Assembly (NCBI GenBank): GCA_021805865.1
Contig: JAJZDX010000007.1
Location: 62,001-126,000, forward strand
Length of the DNA stretch: 64,000 bases
From: Pseudomonadota bacterium
Lineage (GTDB): Bacteria > Pseudomonadota > Gammaproteobacteria > Steroidobacterales > Steroidobacteraceae
Direction: 5' to 3'
Below the pieces are notes generated by a model that searched no databases, had not been told where the DNA came from, and saw nothing but the letters and a program-made list of their open reading frames with translations. Within the stretch, counting starts at the first letter, position 1. Every line of letters starts with the position of its first letter. Shown one piece after another: positions 25,006 to 33,048 of this stretch. The position numbers and the translations under genes were made by a program.

Positions 25006-25738
25006 CCCCCACCCCATGCGCCGCCGTTCGCGCAAGGCAGGACGGCGAGCGCGCGGACAGCAAGGCGCCTCCGAGACCCGTTGGCGCCGGGCAGTGCACC
25101 CGGAAACCGGACCGGGACGCACTCGCGGGAGCGTTCCTGCCCTGTGGCTGCTGTGCGCGCTCACCCTGTGGCGGGGCGCCGCGGCCGCGCCACCCCCGGT
25201 GCCGGGGGCACCCTCGGTGCCGGGGGCGCCCCCGGCGCCGCTCGAGCGCCTCATGGCCCTGCTCGCGCAGCGCCAGCACGGGGAGGTCACATTCGTCGAG
25301 GAGGATCACCTGACCGTCCTCACCCGGCCCCTGAAGAGCTCCGGCGTGTTGATCTACGACGCCCCCGGTCACCTCGAGCAGCGCACGCTGAAGCCGCATC
25401 GCATCACCCTCGTCCTCGATCACGGCGCGCTCACCGTGATCCGCGGCGGTCACACCTACCACATCGAGCTCAGCGCCCATCGACAGATCGCGCCCTACAT
25501 CGACGCCGTCAGCGACACGCTCTCGGGCAACCGCGCGGCGCTCGAGCGGTTGTTCCAGGTGCGCTTCGAAGGCCGCCTCGCCCGCTGGACGCTCACCCTG
25601 CGGCCGCGGGAGGCCCGCTCGAGTCACATCCGCCGCATCCGCATCGAAGGGGCGCGCGCCGACATCCGCTCGATCGGCATCGTAAAGAGCAACGGCGATC
25701 ACTCGCAGATGACTCTCGGGCCCGCCCCTGCCCAATGA
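24998..25738 (+). CDS. LolA-like outer-membrane lipoprotein carrier protein
   Basis: 246 residues. A long basic lead (~45 residues) precedes a hydrophobic segment (VPALWLLCALTLWRGAAAA) that looks like an export signal, then a proline linker with repeated PGAPSVPGAPPAP and a LolA-like half-barrel (HGEVTFVEEDHLTVL, SSGVLIYDAPGHLEQRT, GALTVIRGG, SGNRAALERLFQVRFEG). Its counterpart in aryl-polyene clusters (ApeG-like) is thought to carry the lipid-linked polyene across the periplasm. The start overlaps the preceding stop by 8 bp; because the basic lead is unusual, the true start may lie further downstream. Confidence 0.85.
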   Translation: MRSPHPMRRRSRKAGRRARGQQGASETRWRRAVHPETGPGRTRGSVPALWLLCALTLWRGAAAAPPPVPGAPSVPGAPPAPLERLMALLAQRQHGEVTFVEEDHLTVLTRPLKSSGVLIYDAPGHLEQRTLKPHRITLVLDHGALTVIRGGHTYHIELSAHRQIAPYIDAVSDTLSGNRAALERLFQVRFEGRLARWTLTLRPREARSSHIRRIRIEGARADIRSIGIVKSNGDHSQMTLGPAPAQ

Positions 25739-28092
25739 GACGGCTGAGCCTACCGGTGCTGGTGTGGGCGGGGCTCGCCGTCGCCGCCGCGCTCATCGTC
25801 GCCCGCGCCCGCTACTCGGCCGGTCTCTCGGCATTCCTGCCCCGGGCGCCCACGCCCGCGCAGCGCCTGCTCATCGAGCAGCTGCGCCGGGGCGTCGCCT
25901 CGCGTCTCATCCTCCTCGCCATCGGCGGCTCCGATGCCGCCACCCGCGCGCGCCTCTCGCGCGCGCTTGCCGCAAGTCTTGCCGAGGATCGGAGCTTCGT
26001 GTCGGTCGAGAACGGCGGGGCCGCCGCCGCGCGGCGCGATGGGGCCTTCCTCTTCGCGCACCGCTACCTGCTCAGCGACACGGTGAGCGCCCAGCGCTTC
26101 ACCGTGGCGGGGCTGCACGCGGCGATCGGCAACACGCTCGCGCTGCTCGCCTCGGGGCTGCCCGCCTCGACGCTGCGCGCCGATCCGACGGGCGAGATGG
26201 TGAGCGTGCTCGGCGCGCTGAGCGGCACCCGTCCGCCGCACCGCTCGCACGGGGTCTGGAGCTCTGCGCACGGGCGGCTCGCGCTGCTGCTCGCGCGCAC
26301 CCGCGCCGCGGGCGCCGACACCGACGGACAGGCGCGCGCGATCCGCGCGATCCGCCGCGCGTTCGCGGCGGATCGGGCGCGCCTGCGGGCGCGCGCCACG
26401 CTTGCGATGACGGGCCCGCCGGTGTTTGCCGTGGCCGCGCGCGCGAGCATCGAGCGCCAGGTGCTGCTGCTCTCGGCAGTGAGCGGCGCACTCATCCTGA
26501 CACTGCTGCTGCTCGCCTACCGCTCCCTCGCGGCGCTGGCGCTCGGACTGGCGCCCGTCGCCTCCGGGGCGCTCGCCGGAGTGGCGGCCGTGGCGCTTCA
26601 CTTCGGGGTGGTGCAGGGGGTGACGCTCGGCTTCGGGGTGACCCTGATCGGCGAGGCGGTCGATTACTCCATCTATCTTTTCGTGCAGTCCCGCGCGCGC
26701 TCCGCTGCCGAGGACCCCGATGCGTCCTGGCGGCACACCGTCTGGCCGACCCTGCGGCTCGGCATGCTCACCTCCGTGTGCGGCTTCGCCTCGCTCCTGC
26801 CCTCGAGCTTCCCGGGCCTCGCCCAGCTCGGGCTCTATTCGCTCTCGGGCGTGCTCGCCGCCGGCCTGGTGACGCGCTTCGTGCTGCCGAAGCTGCTGCC
26901 GCGGCGCTTCGCCCTGCCGGACCTGACACCGATCGGGCGCGCGGCGCAGCGCCTGCTGCCAAGAGCCGGCCTCGCCCGCATCGCGCTCGCGGGGATCGCG
27001 GCGCTGTCGGTGGCGGTGCTCTATCTGCACCGGGATCGGCTCTGGAGCCGGCAGCTCTCGGCGTTGAGCCCGGTCCCGGCGGCGGCGCAGCGCCTCGATG
27101 CCCGGCTGCGCGCGGACCTCGGCGCCCCCGATGTGCGCTACCTCGCGGTCGTGTCCGCGCCGCGAATGCAGTGGGCGCTCGAGGGCGCCGGGCAGGCCGG
27201 GCACGAGCTCGACGCCCTCGTGAAGCGCAACGTCATCGGCGCCTATCAAAGCCCGGCGCGCTATCTGCCGAGCCTCGCGCTGCAGCGGCGGCGCCAGCAG
27301 AGCCTGCCGCCCGAGCCGCTGCTGCGCAGGCGCCTGCGCCAGGCGCTCTCGGGGCTGCCGCTTTCGATCTCGACCCTCGCACCGTTCCTGCAGGATGTCG
27401 CCGAGGCGCGCACCGCCCCGCTGCTCACCCGGCGGGACCTCTCGGGCACCTCCTTCGCCCCGGCGCTCGATGCGCTGCTCATCCGCGAGGGGGGGCAGTG
27501 GCGCGCGCTGCTGCCGCTCAGCGCACCGGCCTCGGGCCCGCACCGATGCTCCATCGACCTCTCGCAGGTGCGCCGCGTCCTGCAGGTGTCCGCCCCGGCG
27601 CGCCTCGCGGTGCTCGACCTGAAGAGCGAGACGAACGCGCTCTACTCGACCTACCTGCGCGAGGCGGTGCGCTACTCGCTCCTCGGGCTCGCGGCGATCG
27701 TGCTGCTGCTGCTCGGCGCGCTGCGCTCGCCCGCGAGGGTCGCCCGAGTGATGCTGCCGCTCGCCCTGGCCGTGCTCACGGTGGCGGCAGGCTTGAGCGC
27801 CCTCGGGGTGCGCCTCACGCTGCTGCACGTCATCGGCATGCTGCTCATCGTCGCGGTGGGCTCGAACTACGCGCTCTTCTTCGACCGGCCCTCCGAGAGC
27901 CCCTCGCTCACCCTCGCCTCGCTCCTGCTCGCCAATGCCGCCACGGTGCTCGGGTTCGGGGTGCTCGCCTTCTCCACGGTGCCGGTGCTCGCGGACCTCG
28001 GCGCCACGGTCGCCCCGGGGGCGCTGCTCGCGCTCCTCTTCGCCGCCATCCTCTCGCGCGAGCCGGCCCGCGCCCGCGCCCGCGCAAGCTAG
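25735..28092 (+). CDS. MMPL/RND-type exporter of the pigment cluster
   Basis: 785-residue membrane exporter. An N-terminal helix (LPVLVWAGLAVAAALIVA) is followed by two halves, each with a periplasmic domain and a bundle of about five helices. Proton-relay-like residues are seen in GEAVDYSIYLF (first half) and SNYALFF (second half), as in MMPL proteins. The start overlaps the LolA-like stop as ATGA. Aryl-polyene clusters encode a predicted exporter of this class (ApeK-like) that works with the LolA-like protein to move the product outward. Its TAG stop is embedded in a TAGAAT sequence that may be a promoter for the next gene. Confidence 0.88.
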   Translation: MRRLSLPVLVWAGLAVAAALIVARARYSAGLSAFLPRAPTPAQRLLIEQLRRGVASRLILLAIGGSDAATRARLSRALAASLAEDRSFVSVENGGAAAARRDGAFLFAHRYLLSDTVSAQRFTVAGLHAAIGNTLALLASGLPASTLRADPTGEMVSVLGALSGTRPPHRSHGVWSSAHGRLALLLARTRAAGADTDGQARAIRAIRRAFAADRARLRARATLAMTGPPVFAVAARASIERQVLLLSAVSGALILTLLLLAYRSLAALALGLAPVASGALAGVAAVALHFGVVQGVTLGFGVTLIGEAVDYSIYLFVQSRARSAAEDPDASWRHTVWPTLRLGMLTSVCGFASLLPSSFPGLAQLGLYSLSGVLAAGLVTRFVLPKLLPRRFALPDLTPIGRAAQRLLPRAGLARIALAGIAALSVAVLYLHRDRLWSRQLSALSPVPAAAQRLDARLRADLGAPDVRYLAVVSAPRMQWALEGAGQAGHELDALVKRNVIGAYQSPARYLPSLALQRRRQQSLPPEPLLRRRLRQALSGLPLSISTLAPFLQDVAEARTAPLLTRRDLSGTSFAPALDALLIREGGQWRALLPLSAPASGPHRCSIDLSQVRRVLQVSAPARLAVLDLKSETNALYSTYLREAVRYSLLGLAAIVLLLLGALRSPARVARVMLPLALAVLTVAAGLSALGVRLTLLHVIGMLLIVAVGSNYALFFDRPSESPSLTLASLLLANAATVLGFGVLAFSTVPVLADLGATVAPGALLALLFAAILSREPARARARAS

Positions 28093-28095
28093 AAT
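28090..28095 (+). promoter_or_regulatory. Candidate -10 element TAGAAT overlapping a stop codon
   Basis: TAGAAT shares its first three bases with the stop of the exporter gene. The context (GCTAGAATTCCCCCC) resembles two other candidates at 34313 and 34566. The next ATG is only 8 bases downstream, so a transcript from here would be nearly leaderless. Confidence 0.3.
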
Positions 28096-28103
28096 TCCCC
28101 CCG

Positions 28104-28916
28104 ATGCGAACCTCTTCTCCCTTGCCTGCGTGGCGACCCTCGCCCCTCGTCCTCGCCTCCCTCGGCGTACACGGCGGGGCGCTCGCGGCCGTGCTCGCCC
28201 GGCCGGCGGCCTGGCCCTGGGCGCTCGGGGCCGTGCTCGCGGACCATGTGCTCCTCACGGCCGCCGGGCTCTCGCCCCGCAGCCACCTGCTCGGGCCCAA
28301 CTGGACGCACCTTCCCGCCGCAGCCGGCGCGCGCTCGGTGGCGCTCACCGTCGATGACGGCCCCGACCCCGAGATCACCCCGCGGGTGCTCGCCCTGCTC
28401 GAGCGCTACCGCGCTCCCGCGACCTTCTTCTGCATCGGCGAGCGCATCGAGCGCCATCCGGAACTCGCCCGCGCGATCAGCGCGGGCGGTCATGCCATCG
28501 AGAACCACAGCCACCGCCATTTGCACCGCTTCTCGCTGCTCGGGCCGCGCGCGCTGCGCGGGGAGATCGAGCGCGCGCAGGAGGCCATCGGGACGGTGAC
28601 CGGGCACCGCCCGCAGTTCTTCCGCGCCCCGGCGGGGTTGCGCAGCCCGTTTCTCGATCCGGTGCTGCAGCGGCTCGGCCTGACGCTCGCCAGCTGGACG
28701 CGGCGCGGGTTCGACACCGTCAACACCCGCGCCGACACGGTGTTCGGCAAGCTCGCCCGCGGCCTGGCGGGCGGGGACATCCTGCTGCTGCACGATGGGC
28801 ACGCGGCCCGCACCGGGGGCGGCGTGCCGGTGATTCTCGAGGTGCTGCCGCGGCTGCTCGAGGCGATGTTGGGCGCGGGGTTGAAGCCGGTCACGCTGCG
28901 CGCCGCCCTCGCATGA
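28104..28916 (+). CDS. Polysaccharide deacetylase (NodB homology) with N-terminal membrane segments
   Basis: 270 residues. Two hydrophobic helices (about 13-31 and 38-55) precede a NodB domain with metal-site motif TVDDGPDP (Asp84, Asp85), ENHSHRHLH (HSxxH motif, residues ~135-139), RAPAGLRSPF and a final DILLLHDGHAA. All catalytic motifs appear intact, so a metal-dependent de-N- or de-O-acetylase acting at the membrane is likely. It lies 11 bp after the exporter and overlaps the ketosynthase by ATGA, firmly inside the pigment cluster. It is not among the core aryl-polyene enzymes I know; it might deacetylate the sugar moiety added by the GT2 enzyme. Confidence 0.88.
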   Translation: MRTSSPLPAWRPSPLVLASLGVHGGALAAVLARPAAWPWALGAVLADHVLLTAAGLSPRSHLLGPNWTHLPAAAGARSVALTVDDGPDPEITPRVLALLERYRAPATFFCIGERIERHPELARAISAGGHAIENHSHRHLHRFSLLGPRALRGEIERAQEAIGTVTGHRPQFFRAPAGLRSPFLDPVLQRLGLTLASWTRRGFDTVNTRADTVFGKLARGLAGGDILLLHDGHAARTGGGVPVILEVLPRLLEAMLGAGLKPVTLRAALA

Positions 28917-30103
28917 CCGCCCTGCCGCTCACCCACTTCACCGCCACGAGTTGCATCGGAGGCGGTCTTGCCGCGACGCTCGACTCCCTGCTCGAGCGCC
29001 GCAGCGGCCTCGCGCCGTGCGCGTTCGAGACCGTGCGGCTCCAGACGCACCTCGGGGAGGTGCCCGGGGTGGATGAGGTCCGTGTGCCGCCCGGGCTCGA
29101 GCGCTTCGACTCCCGCAACAACCGCCTGGCGCTGCTCGGCCTCTCCCAGGACGGGTTCATCGAGGCGGTGGCCGGATGCGCGGCCCGTTGGGGGCGGCGG
29201 CGCATCGGGCTGTTCCTCGGCACGAGCACCTCCGGGATCCTCGAGACCGAGATCGCCTACCGCCGGCGCGGGCCGAGCGGAGCGCTCCCCCCGCAGCTCG
29301 ACTACGCCGCCACCCACAATCCCTACTCCCTCGCGGCCTTCGTCGGGCGCGTGCTCGGGATCGAGGGCCCCTCGGCCGTCACCTGCACCGCCTGCTCCTC
29401 GAGCGCCAAGGTCTTTGGCTCGGCGCAGCGCATGATCGAGGCGGGCCTGATCGATGCGGCCGTGGTGGGCGGTGTCGACTCGCTGTGCCTCACGACGCTC
29501 TACGGCTTCCACTCCCTGCAGCTCATCTCCCGCCAGCCCTGCCGGCCCTTCGATGCGGCGCGCGACGGCATCTCGATCGGCGAGGCGGCGGCCTTCGCGC
29601 TGATCGAGCGGCCCCCGGGAGAGCGGCGGGCCGGGCAGATCCTCCTGACGGGGATCGGGGAGTCGAGCGACGCCTATCACATGTCCTCGCCCCATCCCGA
29701 GGGCCTCGGCGCCCGCGCGGCGATGCGCCAGGCGCTCGAGGCCGCCCGCCTTGCGCCCCGGGACATCGACTACATCAACCTGCACGGCACCGGCACGCCG
29801 AGCAACGACAGCGCCGAGGGGCGCGCGGTCTCGGCTCTGTTTGGCGCGGGGATCGCGGCGAGCTCGACCAAGGGCGCCACCGGCCACACCCTCGGGGCGG
29901 CCGGCGCGCTCGAGGCGGTCTTCTGCGCACTCGCCCTGCGCCACGGCTTTGCTCCGGGGGGCGTGAACACCACGCGGCTCGACCCGCAGGTCGGATTCGA
30001 CTACCTGCGCGAGAGCCGCCGCCGGCCTCTCACGAGCGTGCTCAGCAACTCCTTCGGCTTCGGCGGCTCCAACTGCAGCCTCGTGCTGCAGCGCGCCTCG
30101 TGA
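28913..30103 (+). CDS. Beta-ketoacyl-ACP synthase (aryl-polyene KS)
   Basis: 396-residue condensing enzyme with the full catalytic set: Cys161 in CTACSSSAK, His291 in NLHGTGTPSND, Lys320 and His325 in STKGATGHTLGAAGA. It would elongate the aryl starter with malonyl units. It is immediately followed by a ketosynthase-like protein without the active cysteine, an arrangement like the KS/chain-length-factor heterodimer ApeO/ApeC. It is the only intact ketosynthase of the cluster; E. coli-type clusters carry a second one (ApeR). ATGA overlap with the deacetylase. Confidence 0.93.
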   Translation: MTALPLTHFTATSCIGGGLAATLDSLLERRSGLAPCAFETVRLQTHLGEVPGVDEVRVPPGLERFDSRNNRLALLGLSQDGFIEAVAGCAARWGRRRIGLFLGTSTSGILETEIAYRRRGPSGALPPQLDYAATHNPYSLAAFVGRVLGIEGPSAVTCTACSSSAKVFGSAQRMIEAGLIDAAVVGGVDSLCLTTLYGFHSLQLISRQPCRPFDAARDGISIGEAAAFALIERPPGERRAGQILLTGIGESSDAYHMSSPHPEGLGARAAMRQALEAARLAPRDIDYINLHGTGTPSNDSAEGRAVSALFGAGIAASSTKGATGHTLGAAGALEAVFCALALRHGFAPGGVNTTRLDPQVGFDYLRESRRRPLTSVLSNSFGFGGSNCSLVLQRAS

Positions 30104-30113
30104 GGGAGGCCGC

Positions 30114-30920
30114 ATGAGGCCCGCCGCACTCACCGCACAGGTCATGGGGATCGGGCTCACCGGGCCGGGCCTCCCGGACTGGGGCCGCGCCGCGCCGATC
30201 CTCGCGGGCGAGCGGCCCTACGAGCCCGCCCCCACCGTGCTGCCGGTGATCGAGGCGCTCCCGCCGGCCGAACGGCGGCGCACGGGAGCCACCGTCCGGC
30301 TCGCGCTCGCCGTCGCCCAACAGGCGCTCGCCGCGGCCGGGATCGACCCGGCGACACTCTCGACGGTGTTCGCCTCCTCCGGAGCGGACGGGGCCATCTG
30401 CCACGAGATCTGCCTCGCGCTGGCCGCCGAGGACCGCCAGCTCTCCCCGACGCGCTTTCATAACTCCGTGCACAACGCCGCGGCCGGATACTGGAGCATC
30501 GCCATGAAGTCCATGGCACGCTCGAACGCGCTGTGCGCGTTCGACGGCAGCTTTGCGGCCGGGCTGCTCGAGGCGATCACCCAGGTGGTGATCGATGGTG
30601 CGCCGGTGCTGCTCGCCGCGTACGAGACCGGCTACCCCGAGCCCCTGCATGCCAAGCGCCCGCTGCCCGATGCGTTCGGCGTGGCGCTGCTGCTCGCTCC
30701 CGGCCCCGCGGCGGGCGCCCAGGCCCGCATCACGGTGACTCTCACCGACGCCCCGGCCGAGCCCATGCCCCAGGGGCCGCTCGAGGCGCTGCGCACCGGC
30801 GCTCCGGCCGCGCGCAGCCTGCCCCTGCTGAGACATCTCGCCCGGGCGCACAGCGGCGGCGTCGTGATCGACTATCTCGATCACCAGCGCATGCACATCG
30901 AGGTGTCGGCGTGCCGCTAG
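30114..30920 (+). CDS. Beta-ketoacyl synthase-like chain-length factor (ApeC type)
   Basis: 268 residues matching only the N-terminal part of the ketosynthase fold (RRRTGATVRLALAVAQQAL, VFASSGADGAICHEIC, SPTRFHNSVHNAAAGYWSIA). The region that should carry the nucleophilic cysteine reads SVHNAAAGYW, so it is catalytically inactive as a ketosynthase. Proteins of this type (beta-ketoacyl synthase chain length factor) pair with the active enzyme and set polyene length. A good ribosome site, GAGGGAGG, precedes the ATG. The first half of the next gene's start overlaps its end by 10 bp. Confidence 0.88.
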   Translation: MRPAALTAQVMGIGLTGPGLPDWGRAAPILAGERPYEPAPTVLPVIEALPPAERRRTGATVRLALAVAQQALAAAGIDPATLSTVFASSGADGAICHEICLALAAEDRQLSPTRFHNSVHNAAAGYWSIAMKSMARSNALCAFDGSFAAGLLEAITQVVIDGAPVLLAAYETGYPEPLHAKRPLPDAFGVALLLAPGPAAGAQARITVTLTDAPAEPMPQGPLEALRTGAPAARSLPLLRHLARAHSGGVVIDYLDHQRMHIEVSACR

Positions 30921-31414
30921 CGCCTCACCCGGATCCGCTGCCCGTGGACGAGCGCCTCGACCGGCGCTGGATCGAGCGCCACATCCGGCACCAGGGCCGG
31001 ATGTGCCTGCTCGATGAGGTCCTCGCCTGGGATCTCACCCAGATCCGCTGCCGGGCCTCGAGCCAGCGCCTCGAGGACAACCCGCTGCGCGCCCACGGCC
31101 GCCTCGGCGCGGTCTGTGCCGTGGAGTACGCCGGACAGGCCATGGCGGTGCACGGGGCGCTCGTGGCCTCCCTCACCGGCACGCGCGCCCCTCCGGGATA
31201 TCTCGCCAGTGTCCGAAACCTGCTCCTGCGCGTCACGAGGCTCGATGACCTGACGGAAGACCTGCTCGTCACCTCCCGGCGCCTCGCGGGCGATGAGTCG
31301 AGCGCGCTCTACGAGTTCGCGCTCGGCTGCGGGGAGCGCGAGCTCGCGAGCGGCCGGGCGAGCATCGTGTTCGGCGCGCTCTGCGCCCCCCACACCCGGA
31401 GGATCCCGGATTGA
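30911..31414 (+). CDS. Hotdog 3-hydroxyacyl-ACP dehydratase (ApeP type)
   Basis: 167 residues from a GTG at 30911 (VPLAPHPDPL). The sequence RWIERHIRHQGRMCLLDEVLAWD and the helix region AVCAVEYAGQAMAVHGAL match FabA/FabZ-like dehydratases of aryl-polyene clusters, with His in RHQGRM (HxGxM) and Glu in VEYAGQAM at expected active-site positions. It likely forms the heteromeric dehydratase with the short ApeI-like protein at 23805-24098. The reading frame is open well upstream, but the start here agrees with the domain start and the overlap with the preceding gene. Confidence 0.85.
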   Translation: MPLAPHPDPLPVDERLDRRWIERHIRHQGRMCLLDEVLAWDLTQIRCRASSQRLEDNPLRAHGRLGAVCAVEYAGQAMAVHGALVASLTGTRAPPGYLASVRNLLLRVTRLDDLTEDLLVTSRRLAGDESSALYEFALGCGERELASGRASIVFGALCAPHTRRIPD

Positions 31415-32133
31415 ACCCAGGCAAACGGGCGCTCGTGACCGGCGGCAGCGGCGGCATCGGCGCGGCGATCTGCCGCCGTCTGGCACGTAGCGCAGTCCAC
31501 GTATACATCCACGCCCGCCAGGGCATTGCCGCCGCCGAGACGCTCGCCGAAGAGATCACCACGGCCGGGGGCAGCGCCTCGGCGGTGCATTTCGACGTGA
31601 CCGACCCGCAAGGGACGCGGCAGGCGCTCTCGGCGCTGCCCGGGCCCATCCAGATCCTCATCAACAATGCGGGCATCCACGATGATGCGGTCCTGCCCGG
31701 CATGCGCCCCGACCAGTGGCATCGGGTCATCGATGTCTCCGTCAACGGCTTCTTCAACGTCACGCAGCCTCTGCTGCTGCCCATGATCCGCACCCGCTGG
31801 GGCCGCATCATCAACATCTCCTCGGTGTCCGCGCTGATCGGCAACAAGGGGCAGACGAACTACGCCGCCGCCAAGGGGGCGCTGAACTCCGCCACGAAAG
31901 CCCTGGCGCTGGAGCTCGCCACGCGCGGGGTCACCGTCAACGCCGTCGCGCCGGGCATCATCGCCACGCCCATGAGCGAGGCGCTGTTCGACCCCGCCGA
32001 CATCAAGCGCCTGGTGCCCATGGCCCGCGCGGGCACGGCGGAGGAGGTTGCCAACGTGGTGGGGTTCCTCGCCTCGGAGGAGGCCTCCTACATCACCGCG
32101 CAGATCCTCTCGGTCAACGGCGGGATGGCCTGA
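31411..32133 (+). CDS. fabG: 3-oxoacyl-ACP reductase, FabG type (ApeQ role)
   Basis: 240-residue short-chain dehydrogenase. NADPH site TGGSGGIG at residues 10-17, NNAG, catalytic Ser138, Tyr151 and Lys155 (NYAAAKG), identical in position to the E. coli FabG triad; C-terminal AQILSVNGGM. TTG start at 31411 overlaps the dehydratase stop as TTGA, with GGAGGA 12-18 bases upstream. It reduces the ketone formed in each condensation cycle of the polyene. It is the last gene of the cluster: no second ketosynthase follows. Confidence 0.93.
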   Translation: MNPGKRALVTGGSGGIGAAICRRLARSAVHVYIHARQGIAAAETLAEEITTAGGSASAVHFDVTDPQGTRQALSALPGPIQILINNAGIHDDAVLPGMRPDQWHRVIDVSVNGFFNVTQPLLLPMIRTRWGRIINISSVSALIGNKGQTNYAAAKGALNSATKALALELATRGVTVNAVAPGIIATPMSEALFDPADIKRLVPMARAGTAEEVANVVGFLASEEASYITAQILSVNGGMA

Positions 32134-32445
32134 CTGGCTTCGGGCCGCGATTTCCCGCGGCTCTCTTCATCGAGTCAGCATGACGGCGATCGGATCGCGC
32201 CCCTGAGCGGGTTGCCCCGGGGACGCATAAGACGTCAAAAACGCGCGGCGTAACCGACGTCATAGTTGCGCGGCAAACATCGGTCACCGCACCCCGCGCT
32301 GCTCCGCGACAAAAATAACCCGTCCGCACACAACGTCGAGCAATGTCAGCATTCCGACTTGACACGGCCTGTGCTGAAATGCGCCCCTGCAGCAGACGCT
32401 GCGCCGAGCAGTTCCCTGGAGCCGGCCGTGGCGGCGGTGATCAAG
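32134..32445. other. Intergenic region after the pigment cluster
   Basis: 312 bases without a supported gene. It contains two copies of GACGTCA (32231-32237 and 32256-32262, 25 bp apart) and a TTGACA at 32359-32364 that would fit a -35 element for the coiled-coil gene downstream, but no matching -10 at normal spacing is seen. No intrinsic terminator for the pigment operon was found. Confidence 0.4.
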
Positions 32446-33048
32446 ATGACTGAAGCGACACTCGACTCTCGCGTTGCGCGACTCGAATCCGACCTGTCCT
32501 TCATCCGTTCGGATGTCGCCGACATCAAGGTGGGACTGAGCCAGGTGCGCGACAAGCTGGACGATGGATTCAAGGAAGTGCGCGGCGAGATCACCGGTCT
32601 GCGCAAGGAGACGCATGCCGGGCTCGTCAGCGTGCGCGGCGAGATCACCGGTCTGCGTGGCGAGATGAACAGCGGGTTCAAGGAGGTGCGCGGCGAGCTC
32701 ACGCGCCATTTTCGCTGGATGGTCGGACTCATGATCACGATCGCGCTGAGTCTGTTCGCAACCCTCATCACGATGGCGCATCAGCCGGCGCCGGGCCATA
32801 CCACCCATGACAGCCCGGTCGCCGTTTCACCGCCGCACCGCCCCGCCATTCGACGAATACCAGGACATATTCCCTGGAATCCCGCATGGCCGCCCTGGAG
32901 TCTTGCGCACGCGGCATCGGCACGGATACGCGGGAGCCAACCCACCCGTGCCAGCGGCGAGGGCGGCGCCGGCCTCAGCGCTGCGCAACCCCGTCGAAGA
33001 ACTCGACTTCTCCGGTCTGCAGCGAGTATTCCGCGCCCACCACGGTGA
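32446..33048 (+). CDS. Coiled-coil protein with 18-residue repeats and a membrane helix
   Basis: About 200 residues from ATG 32446 (MTEATLDSRVARLESDLSFIRSDV); upstream in-frame GTGs are possible starts. Residues ~5-95 form a coiled coil ending in three 18-residue units (GFKEVRGEITGLRKETHA, GLVSVRGEITGLRGEMNS, then a partial GFKEVRGELTRHFRW). A single hydrophobic helix follows (MVGLMITIALSLFATLITM). The last ~80 residues are Pro/Arg-rich, unlike a normal domain, and the final 74 bp overlap the 3' end of the convergent carbonic anhydrase gene, so the natural C-terminus may have been lost or extended by frameshift. Layout parallels the protein at 542-1072. Function unknown. Confidence 0.65.
   Translation: MTEATLDSRVARLESDLSFIRSDVADIKVGLSQVRDKLDDGFKEVRGEITGLRKETHAGLVSVRGEITGLRGEMNSGFKEVRGELTRHFRWMVGLMITIALSLFATLITMAHQPAPGHTTHDSPVAVSPPHRPAIRRIPGHIPWNPAWPPWSLAHAASARIRGSQPTRASGEGGAGLSAAQPRRRTRLLRSAASIPRPPR
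32566..32727 (+). repeat. Three 54-bp tandem repeat units in the coiled-coil gene
   Basis: Units begin at 32566, 32620 and 32674 and share GTGCGCGGCGAG(A/C)TCAC at the same offset; the third is degenerate in its second half. They encode the 18-residue repeats of the protein. Confidence 0.75.

Noticed and set aside
25750..27828. Minus-strand 692-codon frame opposite the MMPL exporter
   Set aside because: Gln/Arg/Glu-rich shadow without recognisable motif; the plus-strand exporter has clear membrane and proton-relay motifs.
32359..32387. Complete sigma-70 promoter before the coiled-coil gene
   Set aside because: TTGACA is perfect but no -10-like hexamer stands 16-18 bases downstream (sequence there is GCGCCCC).
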